Shown here one piece after another: positions 8,306-16,892 of a stretch of DNA of 64,000 nt. A model generated the notes under the pieces. That model was not told the origin of the DNA. It worked only from the letters and a program-made list of their open reading frames with translations, and searched no databases. The stretch spans positions 86,798 to 150,797 of the forward strand of contig JBDSXW010000051.1 in NCBI GenBank assembly GCA_039925965.1. Reading direction: 5' to 3'. The DNA is from JAZKFT01 sp039925965 (GTDB lineage: Bacteria; Bacteroidota; Bacteroidia; Chitinophagales; Chitinophagaceae). The position numbers and the translations under genes are program-made. The first letter of the stretch is position 1. Each line of letters opens with the position of its first letter.

Positions 8306-8403
8306 TTTGTACTAAATACTTTGTACTAAATACTTTGTACTACATACTTTGTACTAAATACTTTGTACTACATACTTTGTACTAAATACTTTGTACTAAA
8401 TAC
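8306..8403 (-). repeat. Seven-copy 14-bp tandem repeat after tuf
   Basis: Seven copies of a 14-mer read AGTATTTAGTACAA on the transcribed (minus) strand, two copies carrying one change. The array begins 3 bases after the tuf stop codon. A closely similar 14-mer array follows groEL at 50649-50802. Confidence 0.9.
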
Positions 8404-8406
8404 TGA

Positions 8407-9594
8407 TTACTTAAGGATCTCAGTTACCTGTCCGGCTCCTACTGTACGACCACCCTCACGGATAGCGAACTTCAGGCCTTTTTCCATTGCAATCGGCTGA
8501 ATCAAAGTAACAGTAAGGCTGGTATTATCACCAGGCATCACCATTTCAGTTCCTTCCGGCAACACGCACTCACCGGTCACATCCGTAGTACGGAAGTAGA
8601 ACTGAGGACGGTATTTGTTGAAGAATGGTGTATGACGTCCTCCTTCATCTTTGCTCAATACGTAAACTTCACCTTTGAATTCAGTATGCGGCGTGATAGA
8701 ACCTGGTTTGCAAAGCACCATACCACGACGGATCTGGGTCTTTTCAATTCCACGTAACAACAAACCTGCATTATCTCCGGCTTCACCTTCGTCAAGCAAT
8801 TTCTTAAACATTTCAACACCAGTACAGGTTGAAGACAACGGAGTCGCCATCAAACCAACGATTTCAACTGGCTCACCAACTTTGATACGACCACGCTCAA
8901 TACGACCAGTAGCAACGGTACCACGACCAGTAATTGAGAATACGTCCTCAACACTCATCAGGAACGGCATATCAACCGGGCGCGGAGGCAACGGAATGTA
9001 GCTATCTACAGCGTCCATCAATTCCATGATCTTAGCTTCCCATTTTTCATCACCAGCCATTGCGCCGGTAGCAGAACCCTGGATGATAGGGGTATTATCA
9101 CCGTCAAAGCCATTCTTGGAAAGGATCTCGCGGATTTCCATCTCAACCAGTTCCAACAGTTCAGGATCATCTACAAGGTCAACCTTGTTCATGAACACCA
9201 CCATAGAAGGAACACCTACCTGGCGGGCAAGCAGGATATGCTCGCGGGTTTGTGGCATCGGGCCGTCAGTAGCTGCCACTACAAGGATAGCTCCGTCCAT
9301 CTGGGCAGCACCAGTGATCATGTTCTTCACATAATCCGCGTGACCCGGGCAGTCTACGTGTGCATAGTGCCTGTTCGCAGTAGCATATTCTACGTGAGCT
9401 GTATTAATTGTGATACCCCTTTCTTTTTCTTCGGGTGCACCATCAATATCATCGTAATTTTTCTTAACCGCCAAACCTTTTCTTGACAAAATATCGGTTA
9501 TAGCGGCCGTTAATGTGGTTTTGCCATGATCTACGTGACCAATGGTGCCGATGTTAACGTGAGGTTTTTCCCTCTTGAAGGTCTCTTTTGCCAT
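8407..9594 (-). CDS. tuf: Elongation factor Tu
   Basis: This 395-residue GTPase delivers aminoacyl-tRNA to the ribosome. It has the G1 motif GHVDHGKT (19-26), the effector region KERGITINTAHVEY, DCPGH, and NKVD, then beta-barrel domains 2 and 3 ending GGRTVGAGQVTEILK. It is full length and intact. It lies after four tRNA genes, as tufB does in Escherichia coli, and is followed by tRNA-Trp, secE and nusG. Confidence 0.99.
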   Translation of the reverse strand: MAKETFKREKPHVNIGTIGHVDHGKTTLTAAITDILSRKGLAVKKNYDDIDGAPEEKERGITINTAHVEYATANRHYAHVDCPGHADYVKNMITGAAQMDGAILVVAATDGPMPQTREHILLARQVGVPSMVVFMNKVDLVDDPELLELVEMEIREILSKNGFDGDNTPIIQGSATGAMAGDEKWEAKIMELMDAVDSYIPLPPRPVDMPFLMSVEDVFSITGRGTVATGRIERGRIKVGEPVEIVGLMATPLSSTCTGVEMFKKLLDEGEAGDNAGLLLRGIEKTQIRRGMVLCKPGSITPHTEFKGEVYVLSKDEGGRHTPFFNKYRPQFYFRTTDVTGECVLPEGTEMVMPGDNTSLTVTLIQPIAMEKGLKFAIREGGRTVGAGQVTEILK

Positions 9595-9792
9595 TTTATT
9601 TGATTTTTAAATTGTGTATGTTGTTAATTGTTATTCCTCCAGCATTTCTGCAAGATGTTATTTTTTGTACCAGCGCCGGTACCACTTTTCAACTTCATTG
9701 GCGAACGCTGAAAACCCGATGATTTTGGGGCTCTCTTTCTCATTTGTTGCGCTGCTCAGCAACCAGATTACGAAGCATTTAAACCCAAAAAG

Positions 9793-9864
<72 letters not shown>

Positions 9865-9956
9865 TTGAAATCAAGTCATTGAGTCAGAAGAGTCGGTGGT
9901 CATTATCATTATAAAATGATCAAATGACGTTGTGACTTTATGACTTCCACACCCTG

Positions 9957-10029
9957 AGCGGAAGACCAGGCTCGAACTGGCCACCTATAGCTTGGAAGGC
10001 TATCGCTCTACCAAATGAGCTACTTCCGC
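9957..10029 (-). tRNA. tRNA-Gly (anticodon TCC)
   Basis: The 73-nt cloverleaf has acceptor arms GCGGAAG/CTTCCGC, anticodon stem ATAGC/GCTAT with loop CTTCCAA giving TCC, and T-loop GTTCGAG. It is the third tRNA of the tuf operon. Confidence 0.95.
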
Positions 10030-10030
10030 T

Positions 10031-10150
10031 TAAAACAATGTGCTATTGTGATAATTAGCCAATTAGCTAATTAAAACCGTAGCATTTTTAAAGAACTTTT
10101 GAACCCAGGTTGTTAGCTAATTAGCACATTGGCTAATTAGCTAATTAACT
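10031..10150. repeat. AT-rich TTAGCTAAT repeats
   Basis: Copies of TTAGCTAATTAG, CAATTAGCTAATT and GCACATTGGCTAATT fill the spacer between tRNA-Gly and tRNA-Tyr. They match those at 8016-8147. Confidence 0.6.
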
Positions 10151-10151
10151 G

Positions 10152-10234
<83 letters not shown>

Positions 10235-10237
10235 TTT

Positions 10238-10294
10238 TTTAGTATCAAGATCTTAGTATCAAGCATCAAGATTTTAGTATAAAGTATTTAGATA
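10238..10294. repeat. Short direct repeats (TAGTATCAAG, AGTATTTAGATA)
   Basis: The spacer between tRNA-Tyr and tRNA-Thr(TGT) holds several TAGTATCAAG/ATCAAGAT units and one AGTATTTAGATA (10283-10294). The latter is the core of the array after groEL and is also seen at 8231. Confidence 0.55.
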
Positions 10295-10384
10295 TCCGTA
10301 TCAAGATGAAACCAAACTAACCCCCTCTTGCTACTTGCTTCTCACCTCTTTCTACTTGCTTCTCAACTCATTCTACTCTTCCTG

Positions 10385-10457
10385 AGCCGAAGAAGGGAGT
10401 CGAACCCCCGACCTGCTGATTACAAATCAGCTGCTCTACCAACTGAGCTACTTCGGC
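10385..10457 (-). tRNA. tRNA-Thr (anticodon TGT)
   Basis: The 73-nt cloverleaf has acceptor arms GCCGAAG/CTTCGGC, anticodon stem GCTGA/TCAGC with loop TTTGTAA giving TGT, and T-loop GTTCGACTC. It is the first tRNA of the tuf operon, about 100 bases after the promoter. Confidence 0.95.
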
Positions 10458-10568
10458 TTATTTTTTGTTCCATTCCTGATGCCGGTCAATGATTCGGGAT
10501 TCTTCAATTATCCATTTTCGATTTTCCAATTATCAATTACAAAGAACGTATCCCGTTTTAAGGGAGGG

Positions 10569-10598
10569 CAAAAGTAAAGGAAAATGGCATTAAGCAAA
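10569..10598 (-). promoter_or_regulatory. Strong promoter of the tRNA-tuf operon
   Basis: On the minus strand TTTG (10598-10595) and TACTTTTG (10576-10569) are separated by 18 bases. This exactly matches the Bacteroidota consensus TTTG ... TAnnTTTG. Transcription should start near 10562 and run through the tRNAs into tuf. Confidence 0.75.
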
Positions 10599-10657
10599 TT
10601 CACAAGTGAAAAAAATTTTAAAGAAAATTATTAAGACTTGTTACAAACCAATTCCAG

Positions 10658-11308
10658 TCATTTCAAAAAACCGCCCGAATGCAGGTAGGCAGCGCATTTG
10701 GGGCAAAAATCTTTTTCATGATTGAGCCGGTCTTTGCCTTTTGCATCCGTCATCAAACACTGTTCATTGGGGCAATGTGGCAATCCAAAATTGTGTCCCA
10801 ACTCATGAATGGCCACTTTTAACAGCTTGCTATGCAGCTCCCATTCTGATTGCGGATACTTATTTAGGCGGTAATCCGATACCACGCAGCAAGAACCCGG
10901 TTGGTAGCCTAGTCCCATGACCCCCCAATCGGGATTGGCGCCATTACTGGTGGAAATATCTTTACCGGTAACCCCGATCACGTAAGTATCAGCAGCCCGC
11001 GCAAAAGTTCTTAGAAATGCCAGAATCTTATCAGCCCTAAACCGATGACGCGGTGCGTACCATGCACTTGCAGGGATCCGCCGGGCTGGCAGCACCGAAA
11101 TAGTAGCTTTATAGTAGCGGGCAATATTACTGTCTAAAAAAGCGATCACATTTTCGCCAATATCATCGAGCGGCTGGATCAGTATCTTTCGGTTGGAATG
11201 CTTTTTAGCAGCTATAGTAGCAGCCGGGCTTTCCTTTTTAATGTTATGTGAACCACAACCGGTTATAAACATGCAAATAAGGAAGGCGATAAAATTGTAT
11301 CGGTTCAA
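10658..11308 (-). CDS. Archaemetzincin-type zinc metalloprotease, lipoprotein
   Basis: The zinc site HELGHNFGLPHCPNEQC followed by CPKC is the archaemetzincin signature (HExxHxxGxxHC...C...CxxC); these enzymes are metalloproteases with a second, structural zinc. From the TTG at 11308 the protein has 216 residues and starts NRYNFIAFLICMFITGC, a compact lipoprotein signal with the Cys at 18. An upstream ATG at 11356 would add 16 residues, but they are encoded by the hpf terminator hairpin, so the TTG is preferred. The mature protein would be a membrane-anchored periplasmic or surface protease. Its substrate is unknown. Confidence 0.8.
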   Translation of the reverse strand: MNRYNFIAFLICMFITGCGSHNIKKESPAATIAAKKHSNRKILIQPLDDIGENVIAFLDSNIARYYKATISVLPARRIPASAWYAPRHRFRADKILAFLRTFARAADTYVIGVTGKDISTSNGANPDWGVMGLGYQPGSCCVVSDYRLNKYPQSEWELHSKLLKVAIHELGHNFGLPHCPNEQCLMTDAKGKDRLNHEKDFCPKCAAYLHSGGFLK

Positions 11309-11321
11309 GGAAGGGCTTTTA

Positions 11322-11349
11322 TTAAAAAAGTCCCGCCGGGGCGGGACTT
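11322..11349 (-). terminator. Terminator of hpf
   Basis: On the minus strand AAGTCCCGCC and GGCGGGACTT form a GC-rich hairpin directly followed by a run of six T. It lies about 33 bases after the hpf stop. It overlaps the 5' end of the longest possible reading frame of the archaemetzincin gene. Confidence 0.85.
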
Positions 11350-11381
11350 GGGACATTAAACGATGAAATTAAATGATTGAA

Positions 11382-11681
11382 TTAAACTACTAGTTTTTCT
11401 TTTTTTCTGATGATTTGGGTACAGATGGAATCAAATGCTTCATCAAAAGAAGCTTCGAAAGATTTACTCGACGATTTCACAAACAGCTCATTTCTCGGTA
11501 TACTCACTTTGATCTCAGCTATTTTGTCTTTGATTTGATGCACCACATTATCGAGTTTTAAAAACACATCGACTTTAATAATCCGGTCGTGGTAAGTGGC
11601 GAGTTTGGCTAACTTCCGCTGAATGTGATCCCTCAATTTGTTGTCAGCATCAAATCGTACTGAATGAATGTTCACGGTCAT
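11382..11681 (-). CDS. Short ribosome hibernation-promoting factor (HPF/RaiA family)
   Basis: This 99-residue protein has the beta-alpha-beta-beta-beta-alpha fold of the S30AE family (NIHSVRFDADNKLRDHIQRK; VDVFLKLDN; SIPRNELFVKSSSKSFEAS). It is the short form without the C-terminal dimerisation domain. Family members bind the 30S subunit in slow growth and block or pair ribosomes. It lies between xerC and the tuf operon, a common arrangement in Bacteroidota, and ends at a strong terminator. Confidence 0.9.
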   Translation of the reverse strand: MTVNIHSVRFDADNKLRDHIQRKLAKLATYHDRIIKVDVFLKLDNVVHQIKDKIAEIKVSIPRNELFVKSSSKSFEASFDEAFDSICTQIIRKKEKLVV

Positions 11682-11824
11682 AGTAACACGTTTTTAATGA
11701 ATAAATAAAGAACTAATTGGAGGGTAATTTTCCATACATAGGCCTGTCTTTTTAGTAAGTGTAAGATAAGGCAGCAATTGAGAAATGCCAAAAAAAGAAA
11801 TGCCAATTACGAAAACAATTTTGT

Positions 11825-12724
11825 TCATGCTTTCGGGTGTGCTTTTTTATAAACGTCTTTTAATTTTTCGATAGTATTATGCGTGTAAATCTGTGTAGCC
11901 GCGAGGCTGCTATGACCCAGCAAATCCTTGACAGCATTCAGTTCTGCCCCATTGTTCATCAGGTGCGTGGCAAAAGAATGCCTTAGCACATGGGGGCTTT
12001 TTTTATCGATAGAAGTTACCAGTTTCAAGTATTTATTCACAATTCTCCAAACACCAAAAGGGTACAATTTTCTTCCTTTTTCGCCAACGAGTAACACCGA
12101 AATATCCGCATTACTGATGGCAGTTCTCTTTGCTTCGGTATAGCTTACCATTTCTTCTATCAGCAACTTATTGCAGGGTAATATTCTTTCCTTATTTCCC
12201 TTACCCAAAATTTTAAGGGAAGCCTGGTATTTATCTACCTGGTTCTCCTTCAAATTGATCAATTCACTTAGCCGCATCCCGGTCTGGTATAGCAATTGCA
12301 ACACCAGTTTCTCAGTGCGGCCGGTCCAGTCGTCTGGGAACTCCACATGGTTGAATAGCAGTTCCATCTCCTGTTTGTTGGCAAATACCGGCAACCGTTT
12401 GCTAATCTTTGGCGTTGATAATGTGGTGGTTGGATTCTGCAGCAGATTCCCCTGCCGGATATGGAATTTGAAAAAAGACTTGAGCGTAGAGATTTTCCGA
12501 TTCAGGCTTTTCCCGGTCATGCCGTCATTTTTCAGATTGGCCAGCCAGGTGCGGATAAAAGAGGCAATAACATCGCCGATGGCCAATTCCCCATAGTTGC
12601 TACTCAAAAAGGTAAAAAACTGATCCAGGTCGTCTGAATAGGCCCTGATGGTATGCTGAGAATAGCGCTTTTCGAATTTAAGATAATCGATAAAAGCGAC
12701 AATGTAGGGGGTATTGTTATCCAT
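11825..12724 (-). CDS. Tyrosine recombinase XerC/XerD-like
   Basis: This 299-residue integrase has an N-terminal SAM-like core-binding domain (about 5-90) and a C-terminal catalytic domain with R151 (GMRLSEL), K175, H245-x-x-R248 (HVLRHS), H271 (LLGHSS) and nucleophile Y280. This is the full active-site set. The size and motifs match the chromosome-dimer resolvases XerC/XerD, not phage integrases. No attachment site or mobile element surrounds it. It is probably followed by hpf in one transcript. Confidence 0.92.
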   Translation of the reverse strand: MDNNTPYIVAFIDYLKFEKRYSQHTIRAYSDDLDQFFTFLSSNYGELAIGDVIASFIRTWLANLKNDGMTGKSLNRKISTLKSFFKFHIRQGNLLQNPTTTLSTPKISKRLPVFANKQEMELLFNHVEFPDDWTGRTEKLVLQLLYQTGMRLSELINLKENQVDKYQASLKILGKGNKERILPCNKLLIEEMVSYTEAKRTAISNADISVLLVGEKGRKLYPFGVWRIVNKYLKLVTSIDKKSPHVLRHSFATHLMNNGAELNAVKDLLGHSSLAATQIYTHNTIEKLKDVYKKAHPKA

Positions 12725-12783
12725 TGAGATAAGTAAACAATGCTAAGCTACAGCAAAATCTTAAACTGGTAGGGTACAATATT

Positions 12784-12791
12784 TACATTTG
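12784..12791 (+). promoter_or_regulatory. Probable -7 box of the Ldh-family gene
   Basis: TACATTTG matches TAnnTTTG and lies 74 bases before the ATG at 12866. No clear -33 element. Confidence 0.4.
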
Positions 12792-12865
12792 CCGCTGCTG
12801 AAATGCACCGGCGACGGCTTCTTTTTTAACGATCTTATTGAAAGCCCCTGCGGCTACCAACAAAC

Positions 12866-13942
12866 ATGCAAAAAACCTATTCCTACGATCAGCTTTCGAC
12901 TTTTTCGTACCATATTTTTAAGGCTATTGGCTGTAGCGATACCGATGCTACTACCGCCACCAAAGTGTTGCTGAGGGCGGATATTCGGGGCATCGACAGC
13001 CATGGCATTGCCCGGCTAAGTGGTTATGTGCGCCTCTGGGACGCCAAACGGGTGAACGCAACCCCCGATGTAAAAATCGTCCATGAAAGTCCCAGCACCG
13101 CGGTGGTAGATGGTGACAGTGGCCTGGGTTTGGTAGTAGCCCCCTTTGCCATGGAGGTAGCCATCAGCAAAGCCAAAATCTGTGGCACTGGTTGGGTAAG
13201 CGTCTGCAACAGCAATCATTTCGGCATTGCCGGCTACCATAGCATGATGGCGCTGGAGCATGACATGATCGGCATCAGCATGACCAATGCCAGCGCACTG
13301 GTGGCACCTACGTTCTCTACCGAAAAAATGCTGGGCACCAACCCGATCTGTGTGGCCATACCAGCAGGCGAAGAGCCCGCCTTCGTAGCCGACCTGGCCA
13401 CTACCACCGCAGCCAACGGCAAATTGGAAATCCTACAACGTAAAAACCTGGATACACCCGACGGCTGGGTACAAACCGAAGACGGTAGCCCCACCAACGA
13501 TGCTAATATTTTAAAAAAAGGCGGTGCTTTATTGCCACTCGGTGGCGATCGCGAACATGGCAGTCATAAAGGGTATGCCCTGGGCAGCGTGGTGGATATT
13601 TTTAGCGCGGTGCTGAGTGGTGCCAATTATGGACCCTGGGTGCCGCCGTTTCCAGCCTATGTGCCCATGCCTGAAAACCAGCCGGGCAAAGGCATTGGCC
13701 ACTTTTTCGGCGCCATGCGGATCGATGCCTTTAGAACTGCAGCCGATTTTAAATACCATATGGACCATTGGATCAAACGCTTCCGAAGTGCTACACCCAT
13801 CGCTGGCCAGGAAAAAGTATTGATACCAGGAGACCCGGAAAGAGAGATGGAAGCTGAAAGACGGAAAGATGGAATTCCACTTCTGGAGCAGGTGGTCGCG
13901 GATTTGGAGAAGCTGGGGGAACGGTTTGGGGTTGATATTTAA
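12866..13942 (+). CDS. Ldh-family (malate/L-lactate type) oxidoreductase
   Basis: This 358-residue protein belongs to the NAD(P)-dependent Ldh_2 family, unrelated to classical lactate dehydrogenase. Motifs include LLRADIRGIDSHGIARLSGY (about 35-54), SNHFGIAGYHSMMA (115-128, active-site His), TFSTEKMLGTNPICVAIPA (149-167) and GSHKGYALGSVVDIFSAVLSG. Members act on malate, lactate, ureidoglycolate, 2,3-diketogulonate or imines. The substrate cannot be told here because neighbours give no pathway. It runs convergently into the Rpn-type gene. Confidence 0.88.
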   Translation: MQKTYSYDQLSTFSYHIFKAIGCSDTDATTATKVLLRADIRGIDSHGIARLSGYVRLWDAKRVNATPDVKIVHESPSTAVVDGDSGLGLVVAPFAMEVAISKAKICGTGWVSVCNSNHFGIAGYHSMMALEHDMIGISMTNASALVAPTFSTEKMLGTNPICVAIPAGEEPAFVADLATTTAANGKLEILQRKNLDTPDGWVQTEDGSPTNDANILKKGGALLPLGGDREHGSHKGYALGSVVDIFSAVLSGANYGPWVPPFPAYVPMPENQPGKGIGHFFGAMRIDAFRTAADFKYHMDHWIKRFRSATPIAGQEKVLIPGDPEREMEAERRKDGIPLLEQVVADLEKLGERFGVDI

Positions 13943-13978
13943 GCTGAAGGAGAAATATGAGTTTGCATCTTGAGCGGG

Positions 13979-14875
13979 CTATAAATCTTCCGTCTCTTTT
14001 TCAGTAAGACCTGTAGATTCCGAAATGATACTCAATGGAATTCCCATTTTCTTTAGTTTTAGAGCAACTTCCATCGCTTTTTCCCTTATTCCTTCTTTTA
14101 TTCCTTCTTCAATACCCTCTTTTAACCCTTCACTTCTGCCTTCACTAAAGGCGGTTTCTTTGGCGTAATCAAAAGTATTTTTGTTATCCCTGAAAACTTT
14201 TAAACTCATTTCGTAGCTATCCATTTCACCAGGCCCAAACTTTGCTAATTCTGCCTTTTGAAATGCCTGGGTAAATATGCTGTCTTTAAAAATTGCCGGG
14301 ATGTTTTCAAAGTCCTCCAGGTGTTTTATAAAATACAGCCACTTATCCAAACGTGTTTTCAGTGCGTCCTCCCCAAGTCTGAAATTGGGCATTTCAAGGT
14401 AGATATAGGTTAATTTATCGTAGAAAACCTTGCCGTTTTGATTTTTCAATTTTATCGTGTGTACCACCTCACTTCGCTCAGGTTCAGTCTCATAATCATC
14501 AAAAGTAAAATCTAAAATGCCGATACAATAAATTGCACTAAGATTAAAGTTCCAGTTACCCTTCTCAGCCTGTTCCCTTATCGGAAAAGTAGAATAGTAA
14601 ATGGTTCTTTCAATAAAATAATTCTGTTTCGCCTTTTGTAATTCCACAATAAATCTTTCCCCGCTTTCGCTCTCACAATAAATATCGTATATCGCCCTGC
14701 GGTCAGCATCTGTTTTACCTAATTGCTCGGTATTTTTAAAGGATAAATCCTTTATTTTATCCTGCTGCGGCAAAAGAGCGTTCAAAAAATCAATCAACAA
14801 TGGCTTGCTGGCTTCCTCCTCAAAAATCATTTTAAATCCAAAATCAGTAAACGGATTGATGTATTTCGCTTTCAT
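13979..14875 (-). CDS. Rpn-family nuclease / PD-(D/E)XK transposase-like protein
   Basis: This 298-residue protein begins KYINPFTDFGFKMIFEEE, the hallmark of Rpn / PD-(D/E)XK transposase-like proteins. Catalytic-type residues follow in DRRAIYDIYCES and RFIVELQKAKQN (D...ExQxxK). The C-terminus has a charged repeat (EGRSEGLKEGIEEGIKEGIR), a hypervariable low-complexity segment common in this family, and a short helical tail. Rpn proteins are DNA endonucleases linked to recombination and possibly phage defence. No terminal inverted repeats were seen, so it is a lone gene and not a mobile element. Confidence 0.82.
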   Translation of the reverse strand: MKAKYINPFTDFGFKMIFEEEASKPLLIDFLNALLPQQDKIKDLSFKNTEQLGKTDADRRAIYDIYCESESGERFIVELQKAKQNYFIERTIYYSTFPIREQAEKGNWNFNLSAIYCIGILDFTFDDYETEPERSEVVHTIKLKNQNGKVFYDKLTYIYLEMPNFRLGEDALKTRLDKWLYFIKHLEDFENIPAIFKDSIFTQAFQKAELAKFGPGEMDSYEMSLKVFRDNKNTFDYAKETAFSEGRSEGLKEGIEEGIKEGIREKAMEVALKLKKMGIPLSIISESTGLTEKETEDL

Positions 14876-14967
14876 CTCTTTAATTGTATGATGCTGCTAA
14901 AATTATGATTTTCAATTGGGTCTGCTTAGGATTAAAACAGCATTTCCTCTTTAAACCTCCTATCCCT

Positions 14968-14975
14968 TACATTTG
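14968..14975 (+). promoter_or_regulatory. Probable -7 box of the aspartate kinase gene
   Basis: TACATTTG lies 53 bases before the ATG at 15028. A G-rich stretch (GGGGGGAACCGGGGG) just before the ATG may serve as an unusual ribosome-binding region. Confidence 0.4.
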
Positions 14976-15027
14976 CGGCCATAAAAATTTTAATTCATCA
15001 AAACAAAAATCGGGGGGAACCGGGGGT

Positions 15028-16347
15028 ATGAAAATCATGAAATTTGGCGGCACCAGCGTTGGAAAGCCGGAAAGAATGCATCAGGTAGCAGAGTTAATCA
15101 CTGCCGATAGCGAATCGAAAATCGTAGTGCTCAGCGCACTGAGCGGCACTACCAATGCCCTGGTGGAAATAAGTAACGCCATGGCCAGTGGCAATAAGGC
15201 CGAAGCAAAGCGAAAGATAGACCTACTCGAAAAACACTACCAGGATTTTGTACCACAGCTCGTTCAAACGGCGGCTGCCCGGGCTGATGGTCTGGCAATC
15301 ATCACCGAACATTTTGAATTCCTCAACATCATTCTCAAAATATCCTTCAGCGATGCGCTTAACAAGGATATATTAGCCCAGGGCGAGCTACTGAGCACGA
15401 AATTATTCAGCGTATACCTTACCGAAAAAGGTATCAAACACCGGTTGCTGCCTGCCCTGGAGTTTATGACAATTGACAGTTACGAAGAACCGCAGATCGG
15501 CGCTATTAAGGTAAAACTGAGCCAGCTGCTACACCAGCATAAAGACGATACGATCTTCATCACCCAGGGCTATATTAGCCGCAACGCCCGTGGCGAAGTG
15601 GACAACCTGAAACGCGGTGGCAGTGATTATAGCGCTTCGCTGATCGCAGCTGCTATTAAGGCCTCTGTCTGCGAAATATGGACCGATATCGATGGCATGC
15701 ACAATAACGATCCCCGCATCTGTGAAAAGACGGTGGCCATCGAACAAATGAGTTTTGAAGAAGCAGCAGAGCTGGCTTATTTCGGCGCAAAGATCCTGCA
15801 CCCTGCCTCCATTTGGCCTGCCCAGATGTACAATATCCCGGTGAAGTTGTTGAACACCATGCAACCCTCAGCCAGGGGCACCATTATTTTACAGGAAGCA
15901 GGCAGTACCGGGGTAAAAGCGGTGGCCGCAAAAGATGGTATCATAGCGATCAATATCAAGAGCAGCCGTATGTTGCTGGCTTATGGTTTCCTGCGTAAAA
16001 TTTTCGAAGTTTTTGAAAAATACCGCACCAGCATCGATATGATCACCACTTCGGAAGTAGCGGTATCGGTTACGATCGACAGTGACGCTTCGCTTGAAGA
16101 TATTAAGAAAGAACTGGAACCATTCGGCACCGTAGAAGTTGAAGAGGGCCTGAGCATTGTATCGGTAGTGGGCAATGAAATAGCACAAACAGAAACCATT
16201 CTTCATAAACTGTTTGATGCGTTAAAAACAATACCCGTGCGGATGGTGAGCTATGGCGGCAGCAAGCATAATGTAAGCCTGTTGGTGCCTTCGGCTTCCA
16301 AAAACGAAACATTGAAATTACTGAACAGTGGATTGTTCGGATTATAA
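15028..16347 (+). CDS. lysC: Aspartate kinase
   Basis: This 439-residue monofunctional enzyme phosphorylates aspartate, the first step to lysine, threonine and methionine. The kinase domain starts KFGGTSVG directly after the ATG; GSDYSASLIAAAIKA and WTDIDGMHNNDPRI mark the catalytic core. Two ACT domains follow (about 300-439) for amino-acid feedback. The frame extends upstream to 14884, but the extra 48 residues have no family match and the consensus N-terminus starts at 15028. No homoserine dehydrogenase fusion is present, and no other pathway gene is adjacent. Confidence 0.95.
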   Translation: MKIMKFGGTSVGKPERMHQVAELITADSESKIVVLSALSGTTNALVEISNAMASGNKAEAKRKIDLLEKHYQDFVPQLVQTAAARADGLAIITEHFEFLNIILKISFSDALNKDILAQGELLSTKLFSVYLTEKGIKHRLLPALEFMTIDSYEEPQIGAIKVKLSQLLHQHKDDTIFITQGYISRNARGEVDNLKRGGSDYSASLIAAAIKASVCEIWTDIDGMHNNDPRICEKTVAIEQMSFEEAAELAYFGAKILHPASIWPAQMYNIPVKLLNTMQPSARGTIILQEAGSTGVKAVAAKDGIIAINIKSSRMLLAYGFLRKIFEVFEKYRTSIDMITTSEVAVSVTIDSDASLEDIKKELEPFGTVEVEEGLSIVSVVGNEIAQTETILHKLFDALKTIPVRMVSYGGSKHNVSLLVPSASKNETLKLLNSGLFGL

Positions 16348-16359
16348 AAATGACTACCC

Positions 16360-16809
16360 ATGCCTGCAAAAATTATCCTCTCGAGAAAAAATGATTTTAT
16401 GAACCGCACCCGGATGTTCAAGGTTTTGATAGACGGGCAGGAAGTGGGCAAAATTGGCAATGGAAAAGTGGAAACTTTTGAGGTGGCCCCGGGAAATCAT
16501 ACTATTGAATGTAAAATCGACTGGTGCAGCAGCCAGACCTACGAGGTCACAGTGGGGAGTGATAGCATCGATTATTTGCAGGTGAAGAGTGGCATGAAAT
16601 ATTTCCTGTTGCTTTATATAGTCTTTCTTGCCTGGCTGGCTTCTGGCCTTATTTTTAAACAAAAAAAAGAGATGTTAGGGGCCGCTTATCCCTGGATACA
16701 ATGGACGATCGTCGTAATTCCGCTGGCCTATTTATTGTATTATTTAACGCTGGGCAAAAAGAAATACCTGGTGATCAATCAGGATACATCCAATGTTTTT
16801 GCAGGCTAA
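16360..16809 (+). CDS. Membrane protein of unknown function with PEGA-like N-terminus
   Basis: I do not recognise this 149-residue protein. Residues about 20-75 look like a small beta-rich PEGA-like domain (KVLIDGQEVGKIGNGKVETF, VAPGNHTIECKID). Two hydrophobic helices follow (about 79-98 and 113-129), then a short charged tail. It begins 12 bases after the aspartate kinase stop and may be read through from it. An internal ATG at 16399 is an alternative start. It ends at a bidirectional terminator. Confidence 0.6.
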   Translation: MPAKIILSRKNDFMNRTRMFKVLIDGQEVGKIGNGKVETFEVAPGNHTIECKIDWCSSQTYEVTVGSDSIDYLQVKSGMKYFLLLYIVFLAWLASGLIFKQKKEMLGAAYPWIQWTIVVIPLAYLLYYLTLGKKKYLVINQDTSNVFAG

Positions 16810-16832
16810 TCCCCAACAAATAAAAAAAAACT

Positions 16833-16866
16833 AAAATCCCCAATGCTAAGAAGCGTTGGGGATTTT
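16833..16866. terminator. Bidirectional-type terminator
   Basis: AAAATCCCCAATGCT pairs with AGCGTTGGGGATTTT (one G-T pair) around a 4-nt loop, with A-run and T-run flanks. It ends the lysC - 16360 unit. Confidence 0.8.
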
Positions 16867-16892
16867 ATATTTTACACCAAAAACCCAGCCCT

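Noticed and set aside
11825..12724. Integrase of a mobile element
   Set aside because: Length, motifs and place next to hpf and the tuf operon fit a housekeeping XerC/XerD; no att repeats or cargo genes surround it.
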